Source: a bacterium (GTDB taxonomy: Bacteria > Hinthialibacterota > Hinthialibacteria > OLB16). Taken from it: a DNA stretch of 64,000 nt. The DNA lies in assembly GCA_022072055.1 (NCBI GenBank), contig JAJVIK010000007.1:186001-250000 (forward strand). Reading direction: 5' to 3'. Positions 11,040 through 18,528 of the stretch are shown here, piece after piece (within the stretch, counting starts at the first letter, position 1; each line of letters opens with the position of its first letter). The translations under genes and the position numbers were made by a program. The notes beneath the pieces are model-generated. The model was not told the DNA's origin, did not search any database, and was given only the letters and a program-made list of their open reading frames with translations.

Positions 11040-11762
11040 TCATTCAGGCCCGTGCCGAAGCAGCACCCGCACTTTGATCGGCGCCGTTGGATCGGGACAG
11101 GCGACATAAGGTTGATTCGGAACCTCCGGGTTGGGAACCCGCCTCATGGTTCCTCCTTTAAGCGAACTCATGGCTTCCTCCACCTGTTTGCAGCGTCGCT
11201 GTGTCAGGGGTCGTTTGGGCTTGGTTGGGGCGTTCGAGCCTTTGATCAAGCCCTCCAGTTCAGGGATGGGCGCGGAGGCCAGCAGCAGGATCACTTCCTC
11301 AGTGCCGGGTGGATCGGCAAAGACCCAGCCCGCGAAGGGACCGCCCGATTGGGGCAGGATCACGGTCTGCCCCGCCTTCACCTGGGATTCCGTTCCGGAC
11401 TCGACGCTGGGCCACAGCACGGACCGGGTGCCGTCGGAGTGCTTGCAGATCAGATAGGCGAATGAATCCCCCGTGGGGGTGAAGGAGAAACGGACCTTGT
11501 CGCCGGAGGCGAAGACCATCGAAGGGGGGACCGGGGTCCAGTCCTCCGAGCCGACTCCCGCCGCGGGCAGGCCGAGTTTCTCCACTCCGAGACAGACCGC
11601 GAGGCCGGCGGCTGCTTCCCCTTGGACGGGAAACACCAAGCTCCCCGGGCCTTCCGGAAGCTCCTCCACGGTCGGCGGGACCGCCTGAGCGAAAGCGCGT
11701 CCCGCGAGCAGCAGGCCGACCATCAGGAATCCGACTTGTGCACACGCTCCGCGCGACTGCAT
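11040..11762 (-). CDS. Secreted DUF4384-like protein
   Basis: 240 residues, first gene of the three-gene secreted operon. A signal peptide ends near AGRAFAQA (about 25). The middle has the pattern of DUF4384 domains: GDKVRFSFTPTGDSFAYLICKHSDGT, then VLWPSVESG, KAGQTVILPQSG and FADPPGTEEVILLLAS. In other bacteria this domain is found in exported or surface proteins, often joined to kinase or caspase-like domains; its biochemical role is not known. The C-terminal ~70 residues hold three Cys and a TQRRCKQVEEAM helix with no clear match. The family match is by pattern only. Confidence 0.72.
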   Translation of the reverse strand: MQSRGACAQVGFLMVGLLLAGRAFAQAVPPTVEELPEGPGSLVFPVQGEAAAGLAVCLGVEKLGLPAAGVGSEDWTPVPPSMVFASGDKVRFSFTPTGDSFAYLICKHSDGTRSVLWPSVESGTESQVKAGQTVILPQSGGPFAGWVFADPPGTEEVILLLASAPIPELEGLIKGSNAPTKPKRPLTQRRCKQVEEAMSSLKGGTMRRVPNPEVPNQPYVACPDPTAPIKVRVLLRHGPE

Positions 11763-11978
11763 GGGGCCGCGCCTCCTTTCCGGTCCGATGCCGGGCCGCC
11801 CTCTGCTGCTTTTGACGATCCCCTTCTTCGGATTTGCCGGGGCCTTTACCGAGATCCGATAGAAACTTGAAACACGCCGTGAATCACCGCCGGGGATTAT
11901 ACTCCGAGCGGCATCCCATGTGCATCAGGGAGTTTTGCCGCCCCCCCGGCGGTGTATGATGAGTGAACTTGGAGGAAG

Positions 11979-12236
11979 ATGGGGATGGAATGGCCTCGCG
12001 TTGACCGGACAAAGCTCACCTTTGCCTCACTCGATGACCCGAGCGACGAGAAGGAATACCGGTCCACAAAAACTGTCGAGGAGCGACTCCAGGCGGTCGA
12101 GATGATGAGGCGTATGGCCTATGGAGAAGGAGCTGTTACCGCGAGACTTCAGAGAGTTCTTGAAATCGTTGAACGCTCATCGGGTGGAGTATCTGCCGTA
12201 GAGGATCGCTCCCCAAGGGAATCGGAGCGAGGGTGA
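11979..12236 (+). CDS. Small antitoxin-like protein, probably with an abnormal C-terminus
   Basis: 85 residues; ATG follows TTGGAGGAAG. The first ~62 residues (KLTFASLDDPSDEKEY, TVEERLQAVEMMRRMAYG, TARLQRVLEIVER) match, from memory, a family of short proteins encoded just ahead of nucleotidyltransferase-fold DUF6036/AbiEii-like genes. The last ~20 residues (GGVSAVEDRSPRESERG) look like read-through into non-coding DNA. The partner gene starts in another frame inside this one and stops after 26 codons (12121-12201), so the module appears decayed. Whether the product is still made is unknown. Confidence 0.5.
   Translation: MGMEWPRVDRTKLTFASLDDPSDEKEYRSTKTVEERLQAVEMMRRMAYGEGAVTARLQRVLEIVERSSGGVSAVEDRSPRESERG
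12121..12201 (+). pseudogene. 5' remnant of a DUF6036-type nucleotidyltransferase-like gene
   Basis: ATG at 12121 opens a frame reading MEKELLPRDFREFLKSLNAH, then RVEYLP and a TAG. This is the expected N-terminus of DUF6036/AbiEii-like proteins, which normally continue with a GGYAV nucleotide-binding segment; that part is absent. The frame lies entirely within the preceding antitoxin-like gene, shifted by one base. The remainder of the gene appears deleted, with short repeats and the neighbouring operon immediately downstream. Confidence 0.5.
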
Positions 12237-12241
12237 TCTGG

Positions 12242-12261
12242 ATTCCCGCTTTCGCGGGAAT
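12242..12261. repeat. REP-like palindrome
   Basis: ATTCCCGC-TTTC-GCGGGAAT is a perfect 8-bp hairpin in the DNA following the decayed module. Its form is that of a widespread short extragenic palindrome. It borders the tandem repeats that follow. Confidence 0.6.
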
Positions 12262-12276
12262 GACGGACTGGCCCCG

Positions 12277-12375
12277 ATGACCGGCTGGCGGGACATGCGG
12301 TTTGAGGAGGATGACCGGCTGGCGGGAAGGACGGTTGAGGAGGATGACCGGCTGGCGGGAAGGACGGTTGAGGAA
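12277..12375. repeat. Three tandem 33-bp repeats
   Basis: The unit begins ATGACCGGCTGGCGGGA and ends GTTGAGGAGG. The first copy (12277-12310) is 34 bases and slightly diverged; the second (12311-12343) and third (to about 12375) are nearly identical. They end at the stop side of the SGNH hydrolase gene. No coding role is visible. Confidence 0.75.
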
Positions 12376-12385
12376 CCCTCCCCGG

Positions 12386-13528
12386 TTAAGACCCGCCCTC
12401 GACCAACCCCTCCTTTTTGAGCGCCTCCAGGAGAGCGCGCGCGGTCACCTCATTCCCCCAGGCGGTCATGTGCCCCTTGTAGAGCGGGCGCGGGTCCTTT
12501 CGCGCGGTTTCCCGCAGGATGGGAGTGAGGTCCAGAGAGGGCATTCCGAGCTCGACCGATTTCTCAGTCAGCAGGCGCGCGGTGTCGGAGGTCGCGGAGA
12601 CCTCTTTCTCCAGGATTTCATCGTGCGGGAGGATCAGAAGAAACGGCTTGGAGCCTTCCGCGCGCGCGCGCCTGGCGAAGCGCTCGATGATCTTCGAGGT
12701 CACCAGCCACTCCGGGGAAGTCTCGTCCACCCGCCTGCGCTCCAGCTTTTCAAACATCCGCCGCGCGTATTCGAGGAGATACAGCCCCTTGGTCTCGAAT
12801 CTCCGCTCGCCGGTGGTGTACTGGCGAACCATTTCGGTCGGGCTGATGATCTCCGTGTGGGTGAGCGCCAGTTCGCCGTCCACCACCTCGAAAACCGGCT
12901 TGGAGAAGCTCCGAAACCAAGTGTCGTTCCGGAACAGGTCGCGTGTGTAGAACCCGAGAACAACCACATCGGGCTTGAAGCGGACCCCATCGCGCTCATA
13001 AAGGAGCAACTGCTGGTCGGTGCCGTATCCGGGGACTCCCCAATTGATCACCTCGGCCTGGGGAAGAAGGTTGTTCAATTGCGCCGGGTAGCTCTCGTTG
13101 TCCTTGACCTCAAACCCAAAGGTGTAGGAATCCCCGATAATGAGAATCCGCTGTTTGTCGGGAGTGCGCTCCACCGGCCAGTCCAGGGTCCCACGCTGGC
13201 CATGCACATTGGTGCTGACCTCTTCCCCGCGCAACTTGGCCTTGGGAAACCAGCCGATTTCGGGATCGAATCGGAACATGGTCTCGCCGAAAGTGTCGTA
13301 CTCGGCGCCGAGGTGTTGATAGGCCCATTCCCATTCCTGAATCAGACTCCGGTCCGAGGTGGGCGGGAAAAGCAGTCCCAAGGCCACCAAGAGGCGCCAG
13401 CCGCACTCGATCAAAGCGGCCAGGGTCAGCAGGCTGACCGCGCTGAACATGAGGGATTTCAGCCCGCCCGGACCTTTCCGGACAGGCCCGGTGAGTTCGG
13501 TTTCCGCGGGCAATTCAGGGCTACTCAA
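12386..13528 (-). CDS. Membrane-anchored SGNH/GDSL-like hydrolase
   Basis: About 380 residues if translation starts at the TTG at 13528, which follows GGGAG at 7 bases; the frame is open to 13708, and an internal ATG at 13450 is an alternative. One membrane helix near the N-terminus (LMFSAVSLLTLAALIECGW) anchors the protein. The SGNH block I motif is clear, ILIIGDSYTFGFEV, with NWGVPGYGTDQQ as the block III-like Gly/Asn segment. In block V, where Asp-x-x-His is expected, the sequence is LYKGHMTAWGN: His is kept but the usual Asp position is Lys. The layout resembles AlgX/AlgJ-type acetyltransferase-like hydrolases of surface polysaccharides. It lies downstream of the sulfatase on the same strand. 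Confidence 0.75.
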   Translation of the reverse strand: MSSPELPAETELTGPVRKGPGGLKSLMFSAVSLLTLAALIECGWRLLVALGLLFPPTSDRSLIQEWEWAYQHLGAEYDTFGETMFRFDPEIGWFPKAKLRGEEVSTNVHGQRGTLDWPVERTPDKQRILIIGDSYTFGFEVKDNESYPAQLNNLLPQAEVINWGVPGYGTDQQLLLYERDGVRFKPDVVVLGFYTRDLFRNDTWFRSFSKPVFEVVDGELALTHTEIISPTEMVRQYTTGERRFETKGLYLLEYARRMFEKLERRRVDETSPEWLVTSKIIERFARRARAEGSKPFLLILPHDEILEKEVSATSDTARLLTEKSVELGMPSLDLTPILRETARKDPRPLYKGHMTAWGNEVTARALLEALKKEGLVEGGS

Positions 13529-13640
13529 TGGGGGGCTCCCACACGGTCGGATGTCGGCTTGTCCCGTTCGCACGGGCGAAACCTTGATCCTACCATCCGG
13601 GCCGCCGGAAGGAAGCAAGGATCCATTCCGGTGGACCCTC

Positions 13641-15056
13641 CTACCCTTTCCTGGGTTTCGGGGGCCGGTTTTCCTCTTCCTCCTGCCATTTTTGAACGCC
13701 CCGTCCACCCCATTTGGGCGCGATCAGCCCTTTTTCCCATTCCGTGTAAGCGGTCAAGAGGCTCGACTTCACCTGCTCTTCCTTGGAGGCGAGGTCGGTG
13801 GTCTCGCCCGGGTCCTTGGCGAGGTCATAAAGCTCCCAAGGATTGTCCGCGCGTCGAAGCATCTTCCAATTCCCCTTGCGGATGGCCTTACGGGTTCCGA
13901 AGCGCCAGAAGAGGGCCTCGTGCGCGGGTTCCTTCGCCTCCCCCATTGCGTGTCCAAAAATATCCACCCCATCGAAGGTCCCCTCCGCCGGCTTCTGTCC
14001 GCTCGCGGCAAGGAAAGTCGGCAGGAGGTCAAGCGAAATCACCGGGGCGTTGATGGTCTTTCCCTTGGGGAGACGCGCGGGCCAATGAAGGATATAGGGG
14101 ACTCGAATCCCGCCCTCGTAGACCGTGCCCTTGGTGGCCCGGTAGATTCCATTGTCCGAGGCGTTGTTCGGAGTCGGGCCGCCGTTGTCCGAGATGAACG
14201 CGATCAGGGTGTTTTCAATGAGGTTTTCAGACCGCAACTTGTCAAGGACAGCTCCGACCGCGTCATCCATGGCCGAGAGCATCGCGGCGTACTTGCGACG
14301 TTTCTCGTCCTTGATGTTCGGGAAGCGGTCAAGGTATTTGGGGGTCGCCTCCATCGGGGAATGGACCGCGTTGAACGAGAGATACAGGAAGAAGGGCCCG
14401 GCCTTGTGGCGTTCGATAAAGGCCACCGACTCCCGCGCGAAGGCATCGGTCAGATAAGCGGTCTCCTCCACCTTCTCGAAGTTCCGGTAGATCGGTTCGT
14501 GCTTGGGGTTGAGGAGATCGAGATAGGGGTGGGAGCCGTGCAGGAAACCGAAATACTCATCGAAGCCCCGGTTGCAGGGGTGAAACTTCTCCGCCAGTCC
14601 AAGGTGCCATTTCCCCACCAAGCCGGTCTTGTATCCGGCCTTCTTAAGGTGATCCGCGATGGTCGTCTGATCCAGCGGAAGCCCGAATGTTTCCCGGTCG
14701 AGACCCTCGCTGCCGATCGGACCGGGGTTGAACTCATGCCCGAAACGCTGTTGATAGCGCCCGGTGAGAAGGCCCGCGCGAGTGGGGCTGCACACCGGGC
14801 AGCTCACATACCCGTTCGTGAAGCGAACTCCACCCGCGGCGAAGGAGTCGATATTCGGCGTGGGGATTTCGGTTCCACCCTGACATCCAAGGTCGTGATT
14901 GCCGAGGTCATCGGCCACGATCAGGATGAGGTTGGGTCTCACCTGGCCTTCGAACTGGGCCGAGGCGAGACTGGAGGCGAGCAGGCCCAGGCCTCCCGCC
15001 GCCGAGAGTTCCAGGAAATCCCTTCGTCCGAGTTGACCGGTTTGTTTCGTTCTCAT
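13641..15056 (-). CDS. Tat-exported sulfatase (arylsulfatase A family)
   Basis: 471 residues. The N-terminus has a twin-arginine signal (LGRRDFLELSAAGGLG). The formylglycine motif is C89-S-P-T-R, within CPVCSPTRAGLLTGR, and the metal ligands D49/D50 are in LIVADDLG. GLVGKWHLG and ISDNGG follow as in the alkaline-phosphatase-like sulfatase fold. Activity needs a formylglycine-generating enzyme or anSME, not seen in this window. The substrate is probably a sulfated polysaccharide, but sequence alone does not decide it. Confidence 0.93.
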   Translation of the reverse strand: MRTKQTGQLGRRDFLELSAAGGLGLLASSLASAQFEGQVRPNLILIVADDLGNHDLGCQGGTEIPTPNIDSFAAGGVRFTNGYVSCPVCSPTRAGLLTGRYQQRFGHEFNPGPIGSEGLDRETFGLPLDQTTIADHLKKAGYKTGLVGKWHLGLAEKFHPCNRGFDEYFGFLHGSHPYLDLLNPKHEPIYRNFEKVEETAYLTDAFARESVAFIERHKAGPFFLYLSFNAVHSPMEATPKYLDRFPNIKDEKRRKYAAMLSAMDDAVGAVLDKLRSENLIENTLIAFISDNGGPTPNNASDNGIYRATKGTVYEGGIRVPYILHWPARLPKGKTINAPVISLDLLPTFLAASGQKPAEGTFDGVDIFGHAMGEAKEPAHEALFWRFGTRKAIRKGNWKMLRRADNPWELYDLAKDPGETTDLASKEEQVKSSLLTAYTEWEKGLIAPKWGGRGVQKWQEEEENRPPKPRKG

Positions 15057-15157
15057 GGTTGCCTCCCTGTTCCGATCTTTTCCGTGGTGGACTACCCTAT
15101 CATGAAAGCGGCTCGGATGGGCGAGGGTTTTCGCGCCGAGCGGAGGAGGTTGGACAG

Positions 15158-15643
15158 ATGAAGCAGGCCGAAAAAGACGGAGACTTGGTTTGGGCGACTC
15201 TCCAGACCGCCAAGGGACCGGTCCGAGTCGGGTGGGGCAAACAAGGCCTTTCCCGCATCGAATTAGGGGGGAGTGGAAAGGACTCCGCCTCGATTCCTGA
15301 CGAGCTGAAATCCCTCAAGCAAGACTTGGAGAACTTCTTCTCGGGCCGCAAGACACGATTCAAGGTCCGCCTCAATCTCACCGACGAACCGGAGTTCACC
15401 CGGAAGGTGCTCCTGGCCTGCGCTCGGATTCCCTTTGGGGAGACCCGAACCTATGGGGACTTGGCAAGAGAGGTTGGGAACCCGCGCGCTGCGCGCGCGG
15501 TGGGGCAGGCCATGGCGCGCAACCCGATCCCGGTGGTGATCCCCTGTCACCGTGTTCTCGGGAGCGGAGGCGGATTGGGAGGTTTCGGATGCGGGCTGGA
15601 CTGGAAGCGTTTCCTGCTTTCCCTGGAGGGGGTTTCGGTTTAG
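15158..15643 (+). CDS. ogt: Methylated-DNA--[protein]-cysteine S-methyltransferase
   Basis: 161 residues from the ATG at 15158, which follows GGAGGAGGT; the frame is open upstream to 15059 without a better start. The acceptor-cysteine motif PVVIPCHRVLGSGG is present near residue 130, preceded by GETRTYGDLA and the RAVGQAMARNPIP helix that binds DNA. The protein removes O6-alkyl groups from guanine by irreversible transfer to its Cys. The N-terminal subdomain is short, as in Ogt-type enzymes. It is transcribed divergently from the sulfatase and stands alone. Confidence 0.93.
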   Translation: MKQAEKDGDLVWATLQTAKGPVRVGWGKQGLSRIELGGSGKDSASIPDELKSLKQDLENFFSGRKTRFKVRLNLTDEPEFTRKVLLACARIPFGETRTYGDLAREVGNPRAARAVGQAMARNPIPVVIPCHRVLGSGGGLGGFGCGLDWKRFLLSLEGVSV

Positions 15644-15657
15644 AGAGTGGCGGGGAA

Positions 15658-15734
15658 TGGTACGCGTGGCAGGATTCGAACCTGCGACCTACAGCTCCGG
15701 AGGCTGTCGCTCTATCCAGCTGAGCTACACGCGC
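15658..15734 (-). tRNA. tRNA-Arg(CCG), CCA encoded
   Basis: On the minus strand the acceptor stem GCGCGTG pairs with CACGCGT. The D arm is GCTCAGCTGGATAGAGC, the anticodon stem ACAGC/GCTGT holds a CTCCGGA loop (anticodon CCG, codon CGG), and the T arm GCAGG-TTCGAAT-CCTGC follows. The 3' end A-CCA is encoded (15661-15658). Confidence 0.96.
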
Positions 15735-15798
15735 GCTGTCGATGAGATTGTCCCATCCGAAGGGAAAAAATCAACCCCCGGATGATGACGGCGCCGGT

Positions 15799-16407
15799 TC
15801 AGTTTTTGGCCCCCGGCCCGAGGAACGGAACCACGAAGGGTTTGGCCACTCCATCCGGAGAGCCCCCCAAGCGCCAGATGTTTCCGGGGCTGTTCGTGCC
15901 GTTGGTGGGCGAATAGACTCGGTCGATGAACAAGCCGTTGCCGCGCAGAGTCTCGGCGAAGGCATCGAAACGGTGGTCGGGCCCGTTGCTGGAGAGCAGA
16001 TACCAGTTCGAGTCCTTGTTGCTCGGGTTGGTATTGTTCTGGATGAAACCGGAGGGGCGTATCGGCCAGTAGTGGTAATGCGTGTTGAACCGTCCATCGG
16101 TAAAGGGATCCGGAAGCCGCGCGGGATTCATGTACTCGACGGGCGTGGTCAGGTTGTTGAGTCCGCTCGGCCAGGACTGTCCGTTAGGGGTTGTCCTTAG
16201 CGGATAGAAGCGGAAATCGAGAAAGTAGCGCTCCAGGGCGTGAGCGATGGTCCGGAGTTCCGAGGAGGCGCGCGCGGTCTGCGCGCGGACACGAGACTCC
16301 AGGAAATTCGGGAGCGCGATGGCGATCAGAATCAGGATGATCGCGATCGTGATCAAGAGCTCAGTGAGGGTGAAACCCCGCTTTGGGGTGTGTTTCCGAG
16401 GCGGCAT
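15799..16407 (-). CDS. Type II secretion/type IV pilin-like pseudopilin
   Basis: 202 residues from the ATG at 16407. The N-terminus is a class III prepilin signal: basic leader ending in KRG, then FTLTELLITIAIILILIAIALPNF, so cleavage by prepilin peptidase before F (the residue after G) is expected and E5 is present. SRVRAQTARASSELRTIAHALE continues the N-terminal helix. The C-terminal ~120 residues resemble the short 'prepilin-type N-terminal cleavage/methylation' proteins abundant in Planctomycetes, Omnitrophota and relatives. These are numerous and rarely linked to a specific secretion machine; none is in the window. The gene is divergent from coaC. Confidence 0.87.
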   Translation of the reverse strand: MPPRKHTPKRGFTLTELLITIAIILILIAIALPNFLESRVRAQTARASSELRTIAHALERYFLDFRFYPLRTTPNGQSWPSGLNNLTTPVEYMNPARLPDPFTDGRFNTHYHYWPIRPSGFIQNNTNPSNKDSNWYLLSSNGPDHRFDAFAETLRGNGLFIDRVYSPTNGTNSPGNIWRLGGSPDGVAKPFVVPFLGPGAKN

Positions 16408-16439
16408 GATGTAGCGACTATACAGAATATTACTTAAAC

Positions 16440-17003
16440 ATGAATATCCTTTTTGCGGTTTCCGGTGGAATCGCGGCCTACAAGGCCCCCAAGATGGTCT
16501 CGCTCCTGCGGGAGGAGGGACATTCCGTGCGGGTGCTTGCGACGCCCAACTCACTTCAGTTTGTCAGCCGCCTGACCCTATCGGCGCTGGCGGGCGCCCC
16601 GGTTCTGAGCAGCCTGTTCGAGGGTGAAGGGGACTACGGGATGAGCCACATTCGTCTGCCGGAATGGGCCGACCTGTTCTTGGTCGCTCCGGCCTCGGCG
16701 GACCTGATCGCCAAGGCCGCGCAAGGGATTGCGGATGATCTTCTCTCAACCACCTTGCTCGCGGTCGGTTCCGGGGAATCGGCGGTCTGCCCGGTGGTGC
16801 TCGCCCCAGCCATGAACACCCGGATGTGGAGCCATGCGGCGACACGGGCTAATCTGCAAAGGCTGCAATCCTGGGGAGTGCGAATGATCGAGCCGACCGC
16901 GGGCCGTTTGGCGTGCAGCGACCTGGGGGAAGGGCGCATGCCGGAGCCGGAAGAGGTCCTCGTGCGGCTCAAGGAGTGGGGGCTGCTCAACGCGACCGGA
17001 TAG
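16440..17003 (+). CDS. coaC: Phosphopantothenoylcysteine decarboxylase, stand-alone flavoprotein
   Basis: 187 residues. The flavoprotein fold is clear: AVSGGIAAYKAPKMV at the N-terminus (FMN binding), HIRLPEWADLFLVAPASADLIAK (catalytic His in the H-x-x-L segment), ADDLLSTTLLA, and APAMNTRMW (substrate-binding PAMN motif). GRLACSDLGEGRM near the C-terminus carries the CoaC active-site Cys. Most bacteria have a fused CoaBC of about 400 residues; here the CoaB synthetase half is absent and must be encoded elsewhere if the pathway is complete. Related flavin prenyltransferases lack the PAMN and ACGD-like motifs. Confidence 0.85.
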   Translation: MNILFAVSGGIAAYKAPKMVSLLREEGHSVRVLATPNSLQFVSRLTLSALAGAPVLSSLFEGEGDYGMSHIRLPEWADLFLVAPASADLIAKAAQGIADDLLSTTLLAVGSGESAVCPVVLAPAMNTRMWSHAATRANLQRLQSWGVRMIEPTAGRLACSDLGEGRMPEPEEVLVRLKEWGLLNATG

Positions 17004-17020
17004 AGAGGGTGTGGGATCGA

Positions 17021-17091
17021 TGGCGCGGGCCGGAGAGGGGCCGCTGCGTTCGAGACATTCAGTCGGAGGCGCATCGGACCGGCCCGCGCCA
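17021..17091. repeat. 13-bp inverted repeat downstream of coaC
   Basis: TGGCGCGGGCCGG at 17021-17033 is matched by CCGGCCCGCGCCA at 17079-17091, with a 45-base loop. It begins 18 bases past the coaC stop and could end its transcript. The remainder of the 355-bp gap (17004-17358) holds only the promoter of the next gene. Confidence 0.6.
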
Positions 17092-17241
17092 CCCCTTAAT
17101 CTGGAGTCTCAATCAGCCGATAATGGACTTGAAAGGGTCTGAGAACCTAGGGATTTGGGGCGGATTGAGCCGGACTGGTCCGGCTTGGAGCCGACCCCAC
17201 AAAAGGGCTGAATTCCTTGGGGAGAGCGGACTCTTGCGCTA

Positions 17242-17271
17242 TTGACAAGCGCGCCGAGCCTATGGTGTAAT
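17242..17271 (+). promoter_or_regulatory. Sigma-70-type promoter of the Cys-rich secreted protein gene
   Basis: TTGACA at 17242-17247 and TGTAAT at 17266-17271 are 18 bases apart. The transcript would have an 80-base 5' leader before the ATG at 17359, which follows GAGGAGG at 8 bases. Confidence 0.6.
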
Positions 17272-17358
17272 AGGCATGCTCATTGGGGATGAAGTATCTG
17301 GAGGGGAGAAACATCTCAAGACGATGGGCATTTAGAATATTTTGAGGAGGAAACGGTT

Positions 17359-18417
17359 ATGGTTCGGGGATTTGCAGTCGTTTGTGCCTTGGTCTGCCTG
17401 ATTTTGGCCGCGCCGGTCTCGGCGGGGTTCGTGCCGAGCGAGCCGCAAGCGGTCCAGTCGCTGCTGCCGACAGCTCAAGTTGAAGTGATTCTGCCGCCGG
17501 GCGCGGATGTGTCCGAGGCGCGTGGATCGCTCACCATCGAGAAGTTGCCTCTCACGGATCGGATTCTTGCCGATGGCTCAATCGTCAAGACCCTTCCGGT
17601 GCTCTACACTTTTGTGAACCACTGGCATGAGACCTTCATGTTTGATGGTTTCAACGAAGCGGTTCTGACCGACGCGCGGGGCGAACAGCATTATGCCGCC
17701 TCGGTTCTGCGCGATGGCGAAATCCTGCTGTCCGGGGTCACCGGTTTGATTCCCCACGGCGGGATGGCCACCTTCACTCTGTACTACGACCTGAGCGGTG
17801 AGACCACCGAGGCCGATGTGGCCGCGATGACCCTCGACCTCCGTTACCTGAATCACGGTCACCCCTATTTGCTCTCGACCCTGATCGCGGGTGAACCGGG
17901 TCTGCCGGAGCGTCCGAACGTGGTGGAGCTCGCCCCGCCCCCGTCGCTTCCCGAGCCGGTTGTTCCGCAGCCGGTTGTTCCGCCGGTTCCGGTGGTGAAA
18001 GAAGAGCCTCGTCCGGCGCCCGCGCCAGTGCCCGCGCCGATTCCGCAGGTCCAGCCGATGCCCGAGCCGCCGGTGGTGGCCGTGGCTCCGCCTCCGGTCG
18101 CTCCGCCGATCATCGCGCAGCCGCCGATGGAGACCCCGCCGCCCGCGCCGGTCACCCCGGTGGTGTGCAACCCCTGCCCGCCATGCAGGCCTTGCCTGCC
18201 GTGCATCAACCCCTGCGCGCTTCTGGGGCCGATCTGCAAGCTCCCCTGCTGCCTGCTCAATGTGGCCTGCAAGGGTGTCAACTGCCTGACCGGCGTGGTG
18301 ACCAAGGGCGTGTGCGACATCACCTGCGCCAGCACCAACGCGGTCAAGGGGATTGTGTGCTGTGATTGCACCTCCTGCCTGCCCTGCGGCGGTGGGATGG
18401 TGGCTCAAGCCCAGTAG
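17359..18417 (+). CDS. Secreted protein with Pro-rich linker and Cys-rich tail
   Basis: 352 residues. The signal peptide ends at about 22 (LILAAPVSAGF). Residues ~35-190 form a predicted beta-rich domain (VEVILPPGADVSEARGS, VLYTFVNHWHETFMFDGF). Then comes a ~70-residue proline-rich linker (PVVPQPVVPPVPVV, PAPAPVPAPIP). The last ~80 residues hold 18 cysteines, starting NPCPPCRPCLPC and ending CCDCTSCLPCGGG. I recognise no family. The tail could form disulfides outside the cell or bind metal. It has its own promoter and terminator, so it is a one-gene unit. Confidence 0.8.
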   Translation: MVRGFAVVCALVCLILAAPVSAGFVPSEPQAVQSLLPTAQVEVILPPGADVSEARGSLTIEKLPLTDRILADGSIVKTLPVLYTFVNHWHETFMFDGFNEAVLTDARGEQHYAASVLRDGEILLSGVTGLIPHGGMATFTLYYDLSGETTEADVAAMTLDLRYLNHGHPYLLSTLIAGEPGLPERPNVVELAPPPSLPEPVVPQPVVPPVPVVKEEPRPAPAPVPAPIPQVQPMPEPPVVAVAPPPVAPPIIAQPPMETPPPAPVTPVVCNPCPPCRPCLPCINPCALLGPICKLPCCLLNVACKGVNCLTGVVTKGVCDITCASTNAVKGIVCCDCTSCLPCGGGMVAQAQ

Positions 18418-18440
18418 CCGAACCAACCTGTTGATAAGAA

Positions 18441-18477
18441 GAAGGGGAGGGTCCCGAGGGATTCTCCCCTTTTCTTT
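18441..18477 (+). terminator. Intrinsic terminator
   Basis: AAGGGGAG (18442-18449) pairs with CTCCCCTT (18464-18471), followed by TTCTTTT. It ends the Cys-rich protein transcript ahead of the convergent folK. Confidence 0.8.
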
Positions 18478-18528
18478 TGTTCTCGCCGCGCGTTTAGGCA
18501 GCCGGCTCCCATGCCTTCAACCGCTCCC

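Noticed and set aside
12302-15161. Two overlapping plus-strand open frames of ~580-600 codons
   Set aside because: They run antisense to the SGNH hydrolase and sulfatase, both with recognised motifs, and start within tandem repeats.
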